In this document: piece after piece, positions 28,627 through 39,925 of the stretch
How the letters are laid out: each line of letters begins with the position of its first letter
Numbering within the stretch: position 1 is the stretch's first letter
NCBI GenBank assembly: GCA_020161015.1
Contig: JAIUOT010000017.1
Coordinates: 124,001 to 188,000 of the forward strand
Length of the DNA stretch: 64,000 nucleotides
Direction of reading: 5' to 3'
Origin: Actinomycetota bacterium
GTDB lineage: Bacteria; Actinomycetota; Actinomycetes; Propionibacteriales; Propionibacteriaceae
Position numbers and translations under genes: made by a program
Notes under the pieces: generated by a model
Told to the model about the DNA's origin: nothing
Database searches by the model: none
The model's input: the letters and a program-made list of their open reading frames with translations, nothing else

Positions 28627-29136
28627 ATGACCTCGGCCAGCCCGGAAAGGGTTCGGGTCGGCCTCCGCAGGCTGGACCCGGAGATGCCCGTGCCCGGGTA
28701 CGCGCACGCCGGTGATGCCGGGGCGGACCTCGCCATCGCGGAGGACTGCGACCTGGCGCCGGGCGAGCGGAAGCTGGTGGGCACCGGTCTGGCGATCGCC
28801 CTGCCGGAGGGCTGGGCGGCGTTCGTCCACCCGCGCTCCGGTCTCGCCGCCCGCTCGGGGCTGACCATCGTGAACGCCCCCGGAACGGTGGACGCCGGCT
28901 ACCGCGGGGAGATCCGGATCAGCCTGCTGAACACCGACTCGTCCCGGGCGATCAGCCTGCGACGCGGCGACCTCATCGCCCAGCTGGTGGTGCAGCGGGT
29001 GGCCGAGGCGGAATTCGAACTGCTCGACCAGCTCCCGGAGAGCCACCGCGGCGAACGCGGCCACGGCTCGACCGGAGGGGTCGCGGAATGGGCGGCCACG
29101 GAGGCCGCGAACACGATGACAGAGGTGAAGAAGTGA
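28627..29136 (+). CDS. dut: Deoxyuridine 5'-triphosphate nucleotidohydrolase (dUTPase)
   Basis: 169-residue trimeric dUTPase that hydrolyses dUTP to dUMP, limiting uracil in DNA and feeding thymidylate synthesis. All five family motifs are present: AGDAGADL, PRSGLAARSG, GTVDAGYRGEI with the catalytic Asp, RGDLIAQLVV, and the C-terminal arginine/P-loop-like RGERGHGSTGG. A short extension follows motif 5. The stop overlaps the DUF3710 start in a GTGA. Confidence 0.95.
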   Translation: MTSASPERVRVGLRRLDPEMPVPGYAHAGDAGADLAIAEDCDLAPGERKLVGTGLAIALPEGWAAFVHPRSGLAARSGLTIVNAPGTVDAGYRGEIRISLLNTDSSRAISLRRGDLIAQLVVQRVAEAEFELLDQLPESHRGERGHGSTGGVAEWAATEAANTMTEVKK

Positions 29137-29909
29137 TCTTTGGGCGCAAGCGCAGGCCCGTCGACTCCGACCCGGTGGACACCGAGGAGGAGGCGCTGGA
29201 GATCGTCGGCGACGATGCCGGCGAGCACGAGCTCGACGTGGACCCGGACGAAGCGGAGGAGACCGACGACGACCTGGAGGTCGAGGACTCCGACCTCGAG
29301 GAGTCCGAGGAGGAGCTCGACGACGAGCCCGTCGACACGACCGACTGGCGGGAGGACGGGCCGTTCGACTCCGAGGAGGTGGAGCTGGGCGGCGACGGCG
29401 TCACGCGGATCGACCTGGGCTGCCTCGTCATCACGCCCTGGGACGGCCTGGGCCTGCAGCTGCAGGTGAACGAGGCGACCCAGGCCGTACAGGCCGTCAC
29501 CGCGGTCTGGAAGAACTCCGGGCTGGAGGTGGCGCTGTTCGCCGCCCCTGCCAGCGGCGGCCTGGCGGACGAGCTCCGTGAGGACGTGCTGGAGGAGGCC
29601 GAACAGGGTGGCGGCACGGCGTCGGTCGCCGACGGCCCGTTCGGGGCGGAGGTGCGGCGCGTGCTGCCGCAGGAGGGTCCGGGCGGGGAGCAGATGTTCC
29701 ACGTGTCGCGGATCTGGTTCGCCGAGGGTCCCCGCTGGTTGCTGCGCGGCACGCTGCTGGGCGAGGCAGCCCTCGGAGACGCGGACGCGCCCGCCGTGGC
29801 CCCGTTCGCCGAGTTCTTCCGTAATCTGGTGGTACGGCGTGGCGCCAAGCCGATGGTGCCCGGCGAGCTGATTCCGATGACGTTGCCCCAGGGGGCAGGG
29901 GAGGGCTGA
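29133..29909 (+). CDS. DUF3710 family protein
   Basis: 258 residues. The first 75 residues are strongly acidic and probably disordered (DPDEAEETDDDLE); the rest is a compact alpha/beta domain (WDGLGLQLQV, FAAPASGG, WLLRGTLLG) characteristic of DUF3710, an actinobacterial family with no known role. The GTG at 29133 overlaps the dut stop, and its own stop overlaps the OB-fold start in TGATG, so dut-DUF3710-OB form a tightly coupled operon. In M. tuberculosis the same order is Rv2697c-Rv2696c. Confidence 0.85.
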   Translation: MIFGRKRRPVDSDPVDTEEEALEIVGDDAGEHELDVDPDEAEETDDDLEVEDSDLEESEEELDDEPVDTTDWREDGPFDSEEVELGGDGVTRIDLGCLVITPWDGLGLQLQVNEATQAVQAVTAVWKNSGLEVALFAAPASGGLADELREDVLEEAEQGGGTASVADGPFGAEVRRVLPQEGPGGEQMFHVSRIWFAEGPRWLLRGTLLGEAALGDADAPAVAPFAEFFRNLVVRRGAKPMVPGELIPMTLPQGAGEG

Positions 29910-30274
29910 TGGCGAGCACGAATCCGCTCCTCCGCGCACTGCGCCGCTTCGGCGCGTCGAACGAGGAACTGGAGTCCGAGGCCCGGCAGAAGATCGTCGA
30001 GTCCGCGGGGGCGATCCGGATCAGCGAGCTGCGCGACCGCCAGTGGGCGCGCCTTCGGGGCCGGGTCACCGTGCTCACCATGAAGCCGCGCAGCGGCACG
30101 CCGTGGCTGGAGGCGGAGTTCGACGACGGCTCGGGCACGGTGACCATCGTGTGGATGGGACGCCGGGCCATCCCGGGCGTCACCGCCGGGCGCGAGCTGA
30201 CGGTCAGTGGCCGGGTGTCCTACGTCGACGGACAGCGACGCCTGTACAACCCGTACTACGAGCTGATCGCCTGA
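29909..30274 (+). CDS. OB-fold nucleic acid-binding domain protein
   Basis: 121 residues with one OB fold of the tRNA-anticodon/RecG type: ARLRGRVTVLTMKP, WLEAEFDDGSGTVTIVWMG, ELTVSGRVSYVDGQRRLYNP. It probably binds single-stranded nucleic acid; the partner is unknown. It is the last gene of the dut operon (Rv2694c position). The DUF3159 membrane protein gene that follows in mycobacteria is absent; the next gene is ceoC on the opposite strand, 12 nt away. Confidence 0.82.
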   Translation: MASTNPLLRALRRFGASNEELESEARQKIVESAGAIRISELRDRQWARLRGRVTVLTMKPRSGTPWLEAEFDDGSGTVTIVWMGRRAIPGVTAGRELTVSGRVSYVDGQRRLYNPYYELIA

Positions 30275-30292
30275 GCGGCCGGCGCCTCAGGC
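30269..30292. terminator. Short hairpin spanning the convergent OB-fold and ceoC ends
   Basis: 7-bp stem GCCTGAG / CTCAGGC spans the two facing stop regions with a 10-nt GC loop. It is probably the only space available for termination. Weak evidence. Confidence 0.35.
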
Positions 30293-30967
30293 GTCGGTGG
30301 TGCGGACGGTGCGGGGCACCAGGAACTGGGCCAGTTCGCCCTCGTAGCTCGGGTCGACGACGAACAGGAGCTCGTCGTTCGCCTCCAGTGCGGCGTCCCG
30401 CTCGGGTGCGCGGGCGGCACCGTCGCGGATGATCGTCACCAGCACGGCGTCGCCCGGAAGGCTCAGGTCTGCGACCCGCGTGCCGACGCGCGGCGACAGT
30501 TCCGGCAGGGTCATCTCGACGAGGTTGGCGTGGCCCCCGCGGAAGCTGAACAGCCGCACGAGGTCGCCGACGGTCACCGCCTCCTCCACCAGCGCGCACA
30601 TCAGGCGAGGGGTGGAGACCGCGACGTCCACGCCCCACAGGTCGTCGAACATCCACTCGTTGCTGGGGTGGTTCACCCGGCCGACGGTGCGCGGGACGCC
30701 GAACTCGGTCTTGGCGAGCAGGGTGTGCACCAGATTGGACTTGTCGTCTCCGGTGGCCGCGATCGCCACGTCACAGGTGTCGAGGCCGGCCTCCTCCAGG
30801 CTGGCGAGCTCGCAGGCGTCCGCCAGCAGCCACTCGGCCTCCGGGACGCTCTCGGGCTTGATCGCGTTCGGATCGCGGTCGATCAACAGGATCTGGTGGC
30901 CGTTGGCGATCAGTTCCCTGGCGATCGACCGGCCCACGTTGCCGGCTCCGGCGATGGCTACGCGCAC
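30287..30967 (-). CDS. ceoC: TrkA-type K+ transport regulator CeoC
   Basis: 226 residues: RCK N-domain (Rossmann GAGNVGRSIARELIANGH, LIDRDPN) followed by a TrkA-C domain (LVEMTLPELSPRVGTRVADLSLP). Such proteins sense NAD(H) or ATP and gate K+ channels or transporters at the membrane. It is transcribed downstream of ceoB with an 18-nt gap; together they match mycobacterial ceoB/ceoC (Rv2691/Rv2692). The pair is divergent from the KimA-like permease, which suggests they regulate it; inference. Confidence 0.88.
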   Translation of the reverse strand: MRVAIAGAGNVGRSIARELIANGHQILLIDRDPNAIKPESVPEAEWLLADACELASLEEAGLDTCDVAIAATGDDKSNLVHTLLAKTEFGVPRTVGRVNHPSNEWMFDDLWGVDVAVSTPRLMCALVEEAVTVGDLVRLFSFRGGHANLVEMTLPELSPRVGTRVADLSLPGDAVLVTIIRDGAARAPERDAALEANDELLFVVDPSYEGELAQFLVPRTVRTTDA

Positions 30968-30985
30968 GTGCTGCCCCTCCCGTTC

Positions 30986-31648
30986 TCAGTGCTCTACCGG
31001 CGGCCGGCCGAGGACGTCCTCGACATCGTTGACCTGCTCGTTGGTCACGGCCGCGTACGCGAGGTCGCCGTCCTGGAACACCGTGCCCTCGCCGGGGACG
31101 ATGCCCGAGCCGAAGCGCATCAGGAACGGGATGCGTGCCCTGGTCGCCGCCTCCATCGCGGTGACCTTCGTGCCCACCCAGCCCGGGTCGACGTGCACCT
31201 CGATCAGCCGGACGCTGCCGGAGGGGTCCCGCCACTGCGGCTCCGAGCCGGAGGGCAGCAGGCGCCGGAGCACCTGGTCGGCGGCCCAGCGGACGGTGGC
31301 AACGCTGGGGATGCCGAGCCGCTCGTAGACCTCGGCGCGGTTCTGGTCGTAGATGCGGGCCACGACGTTGTGCACCTCGAAGGTCTCGCGCACGACGCGG
31401 GCGGCCAGGATGTTGGAGTTGTCGCCGCTGGACACCGCGGCGAAGCCGTCCGCGCGCTCGATGCCCGCGCGCTGGAGCACCTGCCGGTCGAAGCCGACGC
31501 CCTTGACGGTCTTGCCCTGGAACTCGGGGCCGAGCCGGCGGAACGCGTCCTGGACGATGTCGATCACGGCGACCGAGTGCCCCCGGCGTTCCAGTGCCCG
31601 GGCCAGCGATGCGCCCACGCGCCCGCACCCCATGATGACGATGTGCAT
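30986..31648 (-). CDS. ceoB: TrkA-type K+ transport regulator CeoB
   Basis: 220 residues: RCK N-domain with MGCGRVGASLARALERRGH (dinucleotide loop), VIDIVQDAF and ADGFAAVSSGDNSNI, then a TrkA-C domain from about residue 145 (SGSVRLIEVHVDPGWVG). Role as for CeoC: ligand-sensing subunit of a K+ uptake system. First gene of ceoB-ceoC; TAGGGT at 31693-31688 on this strand is a likely -10, with an AAGGGCAGGGG ribosome-binding stretch before the ATG. Confidence 0.88.
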   Translation of the reverse strand: MHIVIMGCGRVGASLARALERRGHSVAVIDIVQDAFRRLGPEFQGKTVKGVGFDRQVLQRAGIERADGFAAVSSGDNSNILAARVVRETFEVHNVVARIYDQNRAEVYERLGIPSVATVRWAADQVLRRLLPSGSEPQWRDPSGSVRLIEVHVDPGWVGTKVTAMEAATRARIPFLMRFGSGIVPGEGTVFQDGDLAYAAVTNEQVNDVEDVLGRPPVEH

Positions 31649-31687
31649 CGCCCCTGCCCTTCACTCCTGGTCGGATCCTGCTGCAGA

Positions 31688-31693
31688 ACCCTA
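31688..31693 (-). promoter_or_regulatory. Candidate -10 box of ceoB
   Basis: TAGGGT on the minus strand, about 39 nt before the ceoB ATG. Back-to-back with the -10 of the permease gene. Confidence 0.4.
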
Positions 31694-31755
31694 GCGGTCG
31701 GCCGGTGTTGATGACGCTACACCGGCCAGTCGTCCGCCACACGCCCGGAAGGGCA

Positions 31756-31761
31756 TAGGGT
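31756..31761 (+). promoter_or_regulatory. Candidate -10 box of the KimA-like permease (leaderless)
   Basis: TAGGGT, 8 nt before the GTG at 31770. No ribosome-binding site and no c-di-AMP riboswitch consensus in the 121-nt gap. Confidence 0.45.
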
Positions 31762-31769
31762 TCGGTGTC

Positions 31770-33812
31770 GTGAACGCCACCGATCTGGTCAAGCGGCTGC
31801 TGGTTGGACGGAAGCTCGCCAGCGCGCAGCTGGGCGAGACGCTGCTGCCCAAGCGGATCGCCCTGCCCGTGTTCGCCTCGGACGCACTGAGCTCGGTGGC
31901 CTACGCCCCCGACGAGATCCTGCTCACCCTCTCGCTGGCCGGCATGGCCGGCTTCGCCTTCTCCTGGCAGATCGCGCTCGCGGTCGCCGCGGTCATGCTG
32001 ATCGTGGTGATGTCCTACCGGCAGACCGTGCACGCCTACCCCTCCGGTGGCGGCGACTACGAGGTCGCAACGGTGAACCTTGGCCCGACGTGGGGCCTCG
32101 TGGTCGCCAGCGCGCTGCTCGTCGACTACGTGCTGACGGTCGCGGTGTCGGTGTCGTCCGGCGTGCAGAACGCGAAGGCCGTGCTGCCGTTCCTCGAGGG
32201 CAACGAGGGCCTGTGGGCGATGGGGCTGATCATCGTGCTGATGGCCATGAACCTGCGCGGGGTCCGCGAGTCCGGCACGTTCTTCGCCATTCCCACCTAC
32301 GGCTTCATGATCGGCGTGCTCGGCATGACGGCCTGGGGCCTGACCCGGATCCTCGGCTTCGGCGAGCCGCTGAAGGCTCCGACCGCCGACTACACGGTGG
32401 TGGGCGACCCGTTCTTCGACCCGTTGCTCCCCCTGGCCGCGGTGATGCTGCTGGCCAGGGCCTTCTCGTCGGGCTGTGCCGCGCTGACCGGTGTCGAGGC
32501 GATCTCCAACGGTGTCCCGGCCTTCCGGGAGCCGAAGAGCCGCAACGCCGCCACGACGCTGGCGATGCTCGGCGGGATCGCGGTCACCATGCTCGGCGGC
32601 ATCATCGTGCTGGCCAACCTCACCGGTCTGAAGCTGGTCGACCCCGACGGCCACTCGCGCTTCGAGCTGAACGGCGTCCCCGTCCCGGACACCCACGACA
32701 CGGCCATGGGCCAGCTGGCCCGGACGATCTTCGACACGTTCCCGGTTGGTTTCTACTGGGTGGTCATCGCCACCATGGTGATCCTGTTCCTCGCCGCCAA
32801 CACCGCCTTCAACGGCTTCCCGGTGCTCGGCTCGATCCTCGCCAAGGACGGCTTCCTTCCGAAGGCCCTGCACACCCGCGGCGACCGCCTCGCGTACTCC
32901 AACGGCATCCTGGCGCTGGCCACCGCTGCCGCCGTGCTGGTGATGGTCTACAACGCCAGCGTCACCGCGCTGATCCAGCTGTACGTGGTGGGCGTGTTCG
33001 TGTCGTTCACGGTCAGCCAGTTCGGCATGATGCGGCACTGGACGCGGCACCTGCGCACCGAGAAGGATCCCCGCGAGCGCGCGCGCATGATGCGTTCGCG
33101 GATGATCAACGCGATCGGCCTGACCGGCACCGGCGTCGTCCTGGTGATCGTCCTCGCGTCCAAGTTCATCTACGGCGCGTACCTCGCCGTGCTGGCGATG
33201 GCCGGGGTGTTCCTCGTCATGCGCGGCATCCGCCGGCACTACGACAAGGTCGCCCGCGAGGTGGCCGTCGGCCCCGTGGACGCCCGCATGCTGCCCAGCC
33301 GGGTGCGCGCGGTGATCATGGTGCAGGAGGTCAACAAGCCGACCATGCGCGCGGTGAACTTCGCCCGCGCCACCCGCGCCAGCAGCATCGAGGCGGTGAC
33401 GGTGTCGATCGACGAGGCCGAGACCCGCCGGATCGTCGAGGAGTGGGATGCCCAGGACCTTGACGTGCCGCTGAAGGTGATCGCCTCGCCCTACCGTGAG
33501 GTCACCGGGCCGTTCCTCAACTACGTGAAGGGCATGCGCTCGGACAACCCGCGCGACGTGGTGTGCGTGTACATCCCCGAGTACGTGGTCGGCCACTGGT
33601 GGGAGCAGATCCTGCACAACCAGACCGGGCTGATCCTGAAGACCCGGCTGAACTTCATGCAGGGCGTCATGACCACCTCCGTGCCCTACCAGCTCGCCTC
33701 GTCCAAGTACGCCTTCGACCGGGCGCAGCGCAACACCGCCGCCGCGTGGCGCCGCCCCGGCACCGGCCAGGTGCGGATGGGCGACGCCCGCGAGCGGAGC
33801 CGTCCCGAGTGA
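31770..33812 (+). CDS. APC-superfamily permease, KimA-like (probable K+ importer)
   Basis: 680 residues: about 12 membrane helices, then a cytoplasmic C-terminal domain of some 200 residues. Sequence blocks closely resemble Bacillus KimA (YdaO): SDALSSVAYAPDEILL, SYRQTVHAYPSGGGDYEVA, LVDYVLTVAVSVSSG, KAFSSGCAALTGVEAISNG-like, and a C-terminal WWEQILHNQTGLIL. KimA is a high-affinity K+/H+ symporter; the placement beside ceoB/ceoC supports K+ transport, though related members are annotated as amino-acid permeases. The stop overlaps the methyltransferase start in a GTGA. Confidence 0.85.
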   Translation: MNATDLVKRLLVGRKLASAQLGETLLPKRIALPVFASDALSSVAYAPDEILLTLSLAGMAGFAFSWQIALAVAAVMLIVVMSYRQTVHAYPSGGGDYEVATVNLGPTWGLVVASALLVDYVLTVAVSVSSGVQNAKAVLPFLEGNEGLWAMGLIIVLMAMNLRGVRESGTFFAIPTYGFMIGVLGMTAWGLTRILGFGEPLKAPTADYTVVGDPFFDPLLPLAAVMLLARAFSSGCAALTGVEAISNGVPAFREPKSRNAATTLAMLGGIAVTMLGGIIVLANLTGLKLVDPDGHSRFELNGVPVPDTHDTAMGQLARTIFDTFPVGFYWVVIATMVILFLAANTAFNGFPVLGSILAKDGFLPKALHTRGDRLAYSNGILALATAAAVLVMVYNASVTALIQLYVVGVFVSFTVSQFGMMRHWTRHLRTEKDPRERARMMRSRMINAIGLTGTGVVLVIVLASKFIYGAYLAVLAMAGVFLVMRGIRRHYDKVAREVAVGPVDARMLPSRVRAVIMVQEVNKPTMRAVNFARATRASSIEAVTVSIDEAETRRIVEEWDAQDLDVPLKVIASPYREVTGPFLNYVKGMRSDNPRDVVCVYIPEYVVGHWWEQILHNQTGLILKTRLNFMQGVMTTSVPYQLASSKYAFDRAQRNTAAAWRRPGTGQVRMGDARERSRPE

Positions 33813-34951
33813 CCGCTGCGCTGGAGCCGGGCGCCCTGCTGAGGGGGCTGGAGGTCGGGCCGGTCGCGCACGGCGGGCACTTCGTCGCCCGCCACGAGGG
33901 ACGCGTGGTCTTCGTCCGGCACGCGCTCACCGGGGAACTGGTGGACGTCCGGGTCACCGAGGTGAGCAAGCGCTTCGCGCGGGCGGACGCGGTCACCGTC
34001 CACCGGGCCAGCCCCCACCGCGTCGAGCCGCCGTGCCCGATCGCCGGACGGTGCGGCGGCTGCGACTTTCAGCACGTCGAACCCGCGCACGCCCGGGAGC
34101 TCAAGCGCCAGGTGGTGGCCGAGTTGCTCGGCCACCTGGCCGGGTACGCGTTCGCCGGGCAGGTGGAGGAGGTGCCGCCGTCCCCGCTGGGCTGGAGGCG
34201 GCGGATGCGGTACCAGCTCGACGACGCCGGCCGCCCCGGCCTGCGTGCCCACCGCTCCCGCGAGGTGGTCGTCCTTCCCGAGGGCGGCTGCCGGATCGCG
34301 GACGAGGGCATCGCGCTGCCCCCGCCGGACGCCGGCCGGCCGGGCGCGGAGGTGCTGGGCGTGGTGTCGGCCGACGGTCCCGCCTTCCTGCTCCCCGACA
34401 CCGGCGCGACCGTCACAGAGCAGGTGGGGGAGCTGCGCTACCGCGTCGCGGCTGCCGGCTTCTGGCAGGCGCACCGCAACGCCGCGTCGGTGCTCGTGGA
34501 GCGGGTGCTCGACGGGTTGGCCCCCCGTGACGGCGAGGTGGCCCTTGACCTGTACTGCGGCGTCGGGCTGTTCGCACAGGCGCTCGACGCCCGCGGGGCC
34601 CGCGTGTGGGGGATCGAGGGGGACCGCACAGCGGTCGAGCTCGCGCGTCGCAACGTGCCGGCTGGCCGGTTCCAGGCCGGCGACGTGGCCCGACGCCTCG
34701 ATCGCGTGCCCGAACGGGCCGACCTGGTGGTGCTCGACCCGCCGCGCGTGGGCGCGGGTGCGGCGGTGATCGCCGCCGTGGCGGCGCGGCGTCCCCGTGC
34801 GATCGCCTACGTCGCGTGCGACCCCGCGGCCCTGGGTCGCGACCTCCGGACCGCCGCAGGCCTGGGCTACGAGCCGTCGTCGGTGACCGCCCACGACCTG
34901 TTCCCGCTGACCCACCACGTCGAGTGCGTGGCTATCCTCGAACCGAGATGA
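33809..34951 (+). CDS. RlmD/TrmA-type RNA (uracil-5-)-methyltransferase with TRAM domain
   Basis: 380 residues. The N-terminal TRAM/OB part (about 1-60) is followed by an iron-sulfur cluster set C76-x5-C82-GG-C85 and C161, the same spacing style as in RlmD. The SAM domain has LDLYCGVGLFAQAL, VVLDPPRVGAG and the catalytic cysteine C337 in YVACDPAAL. It should methylate U5 of a tRNA or rRNA uridine; which one is not decidable here. Translation is coupled to the permease upstream and to the small DUF6767 gene downstream. Confidence 0.88.
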   Translation: MTAALEPGALLRGLEVGPVAHGGHFVARHEGRVVFVRHALTGELVDVRVTEVSKRFARADAVTVHRASPHRVEPPCPIAGRCGGCDFQHVEPAHARELKRQVVAELLGHLAGYAFAGQVEEVPPSPLGWRRRMRYQLDDAGRPGLRAHRSREVVVLPEGGCRIADEGIALPPPDAGRPGAEVLGVVSADGPAFLLPDTGATVTEQVGELRYRVAAAGFWQAHRNAASVLVERVLDGLAPRDGEVALDLYCGVGLFAQALDARGARVWGIEGDRTAVELARRNVPAGRFQAGDVARRLDRVPERADLVVLDPPRVGAGAAVIAAVAARRPRAIAYVACDPAALGRDLRTAAGLGYEPSSVTAHDLFPLTHHVECVAILEPR

Positions 34952-35136
34952 GCACAGCACCCACCCGCGAGCGCCGGTCACGGCCGGAGGCCCGCTGCCC
35001 GCTGCGCCCCGACGAGGTGTGCAACCTGTGCCAGGTCGACGTCACCGGGCCACAGGACTGCGGGCTGGTCTACCTGGTGATGTCTGATCCCGACCAGCGC
35101 GTGGAGTGGGGCGAACGCCGCCGCGCGGCACGCTGA
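34948..35136 (+). CDS. Small DUF6767-type protein
   Basis: 62 residues with four cysteines (RCPLRP, CNLC, QDCG) and the conserved tail [14 protein letters not shown], matching what I remember of DUF6767. Possibly a zinc-binding adaptor; function unknown. The ATG overlaps the upstream stop in an ATGA, so it is translated with the RNA methyltransferase. Confidence 0.7.
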   Translation: MSTAPTRERRSRPEARCPLRPDEVCNLCQVDVTGPQDCGLVYLVMSDPDQRVEWGERRRAAR

Positions 35137-35194
35137 GGGACCGGAACACCGCCCACGCCGGGGCGTGCTCGGCTAGCCTCGTCCGGTCGGGTGG

Positions 35195-35218
35195 GATAAT
35201 ATCTCGACATCAAGATAT
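35195..35218 (+). promoter_or_regulatory. acnA -10 box overlapped by palindromic operator candidate
   Basis: GATAAT at 35195-35200 is a good -10. It is overlapped by an imperfect 20-bp palindrome ATATCTCGACATCAAGATAT at 35199-35218 (16 of 20 positions self-complementary). A dimeric repressor bound here would block RNA polymerase. The binding protein is unknown. GAGGAGG lies before the ATG. Confidence 0.6.
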
Positions 35219-35237
35219 CTTGGCCGAGGAGGACCCC

Positions 35238-38041
<2,804 letters not shown>

Positions 38042-38042
<1 letters not shown>

Positions 38043-38554
38043 TGGGACGCCGGCGCGCCGCCCGCGGCCAGGCTGCGCCGGTCGAGATCGTCGACGTGCT
38101 GCCGGCCTCGGCGCGCGTCGCGTGGGCGTACCTGGCCAGCCTGCTGAGCACCGCCGGCGCGGCGCTGCTGGTGGTGCTGTCCAACCAGACGATCGGCGCG
38201 CTCGCCTGCGCGGGCGCGAGCGGCGGCGACGACCCGGTGGGCGAGTGCCGGGTCGGCGTGGCCGTCTGGGTGGCGCTGGCGGGCTTCCTGGTGTGCCTGC
38301 TGCCCGCGGTCCTGCTGCTGAAGCAGGACGGCTGGCTGTGGGCGGCGATGTTCGCCGGGGTCGGGTTCCTCATCGCCGCGGACGCGGTCGTCGAGTGGTG
38401 GTGGTGGGCGGCGGCGGCGCTGGTCCCCGCCGCGGCGGCTCTGGCCAGCGCGGAGTGGCGGCGGGGGAGGTCCCTCCGGCGCGTGCAGCTCGGCGTCCTG
38501 CTGGCGCTCGACGCCGCGGCCGTGGCCGCGCTGGTGTGGTGGTACAGCCTGTGA
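38042..38554 (+). CDS. Small membrane protein downstream of acnA, C-terminus altered by IS insertion
   Basis: 170 residues with a basic N-terminal tail and four to five hydrophobic segments (AWAYLASLLSTAGAALLVVL, VAVWVALAGFLVCLLPAVLLL, WLWAAMFAGVGFLIA, then two more). No family recognised. It is translationally coupled to acnA. The final codons are disturbed: the 15-bp target duplication ends at 38549, and the stop used now (38552-38554) comes from the insertion sequence. Removing the element and one repeat copy would give ...WWYSHG instead of ...WWYSL, so the protein is essentially full length. Confidence 0.7.
38535..38549 (+). repeat. Left copy of 15-bp target-site duplication
   Basis: TGTGGTGGTACAGCC, identical to 39976-39990, directly flanking the insertion sequence. 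Confidence 0.85.
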
Positions 38555-38558
38555 TGTA

Positions 38559-38625
38559 TCAGGACATGGGTGACAGTTCTGCATCAGGACATGGGTGACG
38601 GTTGGTGTGTCAGGACTTCGGTGAC
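38559..38625 (+). repeat. Three iterated 16-bp units at the left IS end
   Basis: TCAGGACATGGGTGAC at 38559-38574 and 38584-38599, then TCAGGACTTCGGTGAC at 38610-38625, spaced 25-26 bp. The third overlaps the transposase stop region. They are likely transposase-binding sites. Confidence 0.8.
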
Positions 38626-39881
38626 AGTCCTCGGATGTTGGGTCGGTGGCCGTGGAGTCGTCCTACGTATCTGACGCCGGGTGCGGGTCGGGTGGTTTCC
38701 AGGAGGACCTCGCCGTTGAGGTCGACCACCATGATCTGATCGCCGTCAGCGACGACGAGGACGTCGTCGAAGCCGCGTTGGACGTCGACGAGGTAGCGGA
38801 CGTTGTCGAGGGTGAAGACTCCTGCGCTGGTCAGTCTCCGCAGGATGGTGCCGGCGGGCAGGCCGTTGGGCTTGCTGGCGGGGTCGGGTTGCCTGTTGCG
38901 GAGTTGTCGGACCACGGGGTGGGCGTCGGTGGGGCGTGGCGGATCGGCTTTCGCGGTGGCGAGCCAGGCGGTGGCCGGGGTGACCCTGCCCGGCAGGCCC
39001 TGGTGGGGTCTTTCGGTGTTGTAGATCCGGTCGAAGGTGTCGACCTGGGCCTGGAGATCATCGAGAGTCTCGGCGAGTGGTTGGGCATCGAGCCAGCGGA
39101 ACAGGGTTTGGTGGAAGCGTTCGTTCTTGCCTTGGGTGGTCGGCTTGTAGGGCTTGCCGGTAATCGCCTCGACACCCAGCCGGGCGAGGTGGGTGACGAG
39201 CCGTCCGAGGTGTCCCCGCCGCGACGGGTTCAACGCCAGCCCGTTGTCGGACAGGAGCCGTTGGGGTATCCCGTGGGCGGCGATGCCCTTGTCGACCACG
39301 GTGATCGCCGCTTCGGCGGTCTCAGCCCAGGCGACGTGGGAGGCGACCGCGTAGCGGGAGTGGTCGTCGATCAGCTGGAAGATCACACACTTACGGCCGC
39401 CGGTCAGGACGTACTCGGTGGCGTCGAGTTGCCAGCAGGCGTTCGGCGCCGGATAGACGAACCGGCGCCACGCCGCCCGCGGCTTCTTCCGCGGCTCAGC
39501 CCGCGCCACCCCGGTCTCGCGGAAGATCCGGGCCAACGCCGCGGTCGAGGGCACCACCGGCAGCCCCATCGCGACCATCTTGTCGTGCACACTGATCGGC
39601 CCATGATCCAGCCCCGACGACTCCAGGGCCGACCGAACCGCGACAGCCTGCGCCTTCACGTCATCGCTCAGCCTGGCCGGAGACGACTTCGGCCGCCGCG
39701 ACCTGGGCTCGAGTACTGCCGCCTGCCCGTCGACCACGGCACGCTTGCGCAGCTCGTAGAACGACTTACGCGAGATACCGTGCTCGGCGCAGAACGTCGA
39801 GACGGCTCCCCGCGGGGCGTCGTCGGGCCAATCAGCGATCGCGAGACGGACAACAGGATCGATGGGGTCATGGGCAGCCAT
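38610..39881 (-). CDS. IS481-family DDE transposase
   Basis: 423 residues. An N-terminal helix-turn-helix part (GAVSTFCAEHGISRKSFYELRKR) is followed by an rve integrase core with the DDE triad in LDATEYVL, LSDNGLAL and TTQGKNERFHQTL. A C-terminal beta-domain (FTLDNVRYLVDVQRGFDDVLV) follows. All parts are intact, so it should be active. The GC-rich codon use resembles the host's. Confidence 0.92.
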   Translation of the reverse strand: MAAHDPIDPVVRLAIADWPDDAPRGAVSTFCAEHGISRKSFYELRKRAVVDGQAAVLEPRSRRPKSSPARLSDDVKAQAVAVRSALESSGLDHGPISVHDKMVAMGLPVVPSTAALARIFRETGVARAEPRKKPRAAWRRFVYPAPNACWQLDATEYVLTGGRKCVIFQLIDDHSRYAVASHVAWAETAEAAITVVDKGIAAHGIPQRLLSDNGLALNPSRRGHLGRLVTHLARLGVEAITGKPYKPTTQGKNERFHQTLFRWLDAQPLAETLDDLQAQVDTFDRIYNTERPHQGLPGRVTPATAWLATAKADPPRPTDAHPVVRQLRNRQPDPASKPNGLPAGTILRRLTSAGVFTLDNVRYLVDVQRGFDDVLVVADGDQIMVVDLNGEVLLETTRPAPGVRYVGRLHGHRPNIRGLSPKS

Positions 39882-39925
39882 CCCGGCAACCCTGCCGAAG
39901 TGTCACCACCAACAACCCCGGAAGC

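Noticed and set aside
31649..31769. c-di-AMP (ydaO) riboswitch upstream of the KimA-like gene
   Set aside because: The gap is too short once the -10 at 31756 is considered, and no consensus blocks were seen.
30771..33617. Long open frame opposite the KimA-like permease and ceoB
   Set aside because: Shadow frame; His/Arg/Gly-rich, no motif.
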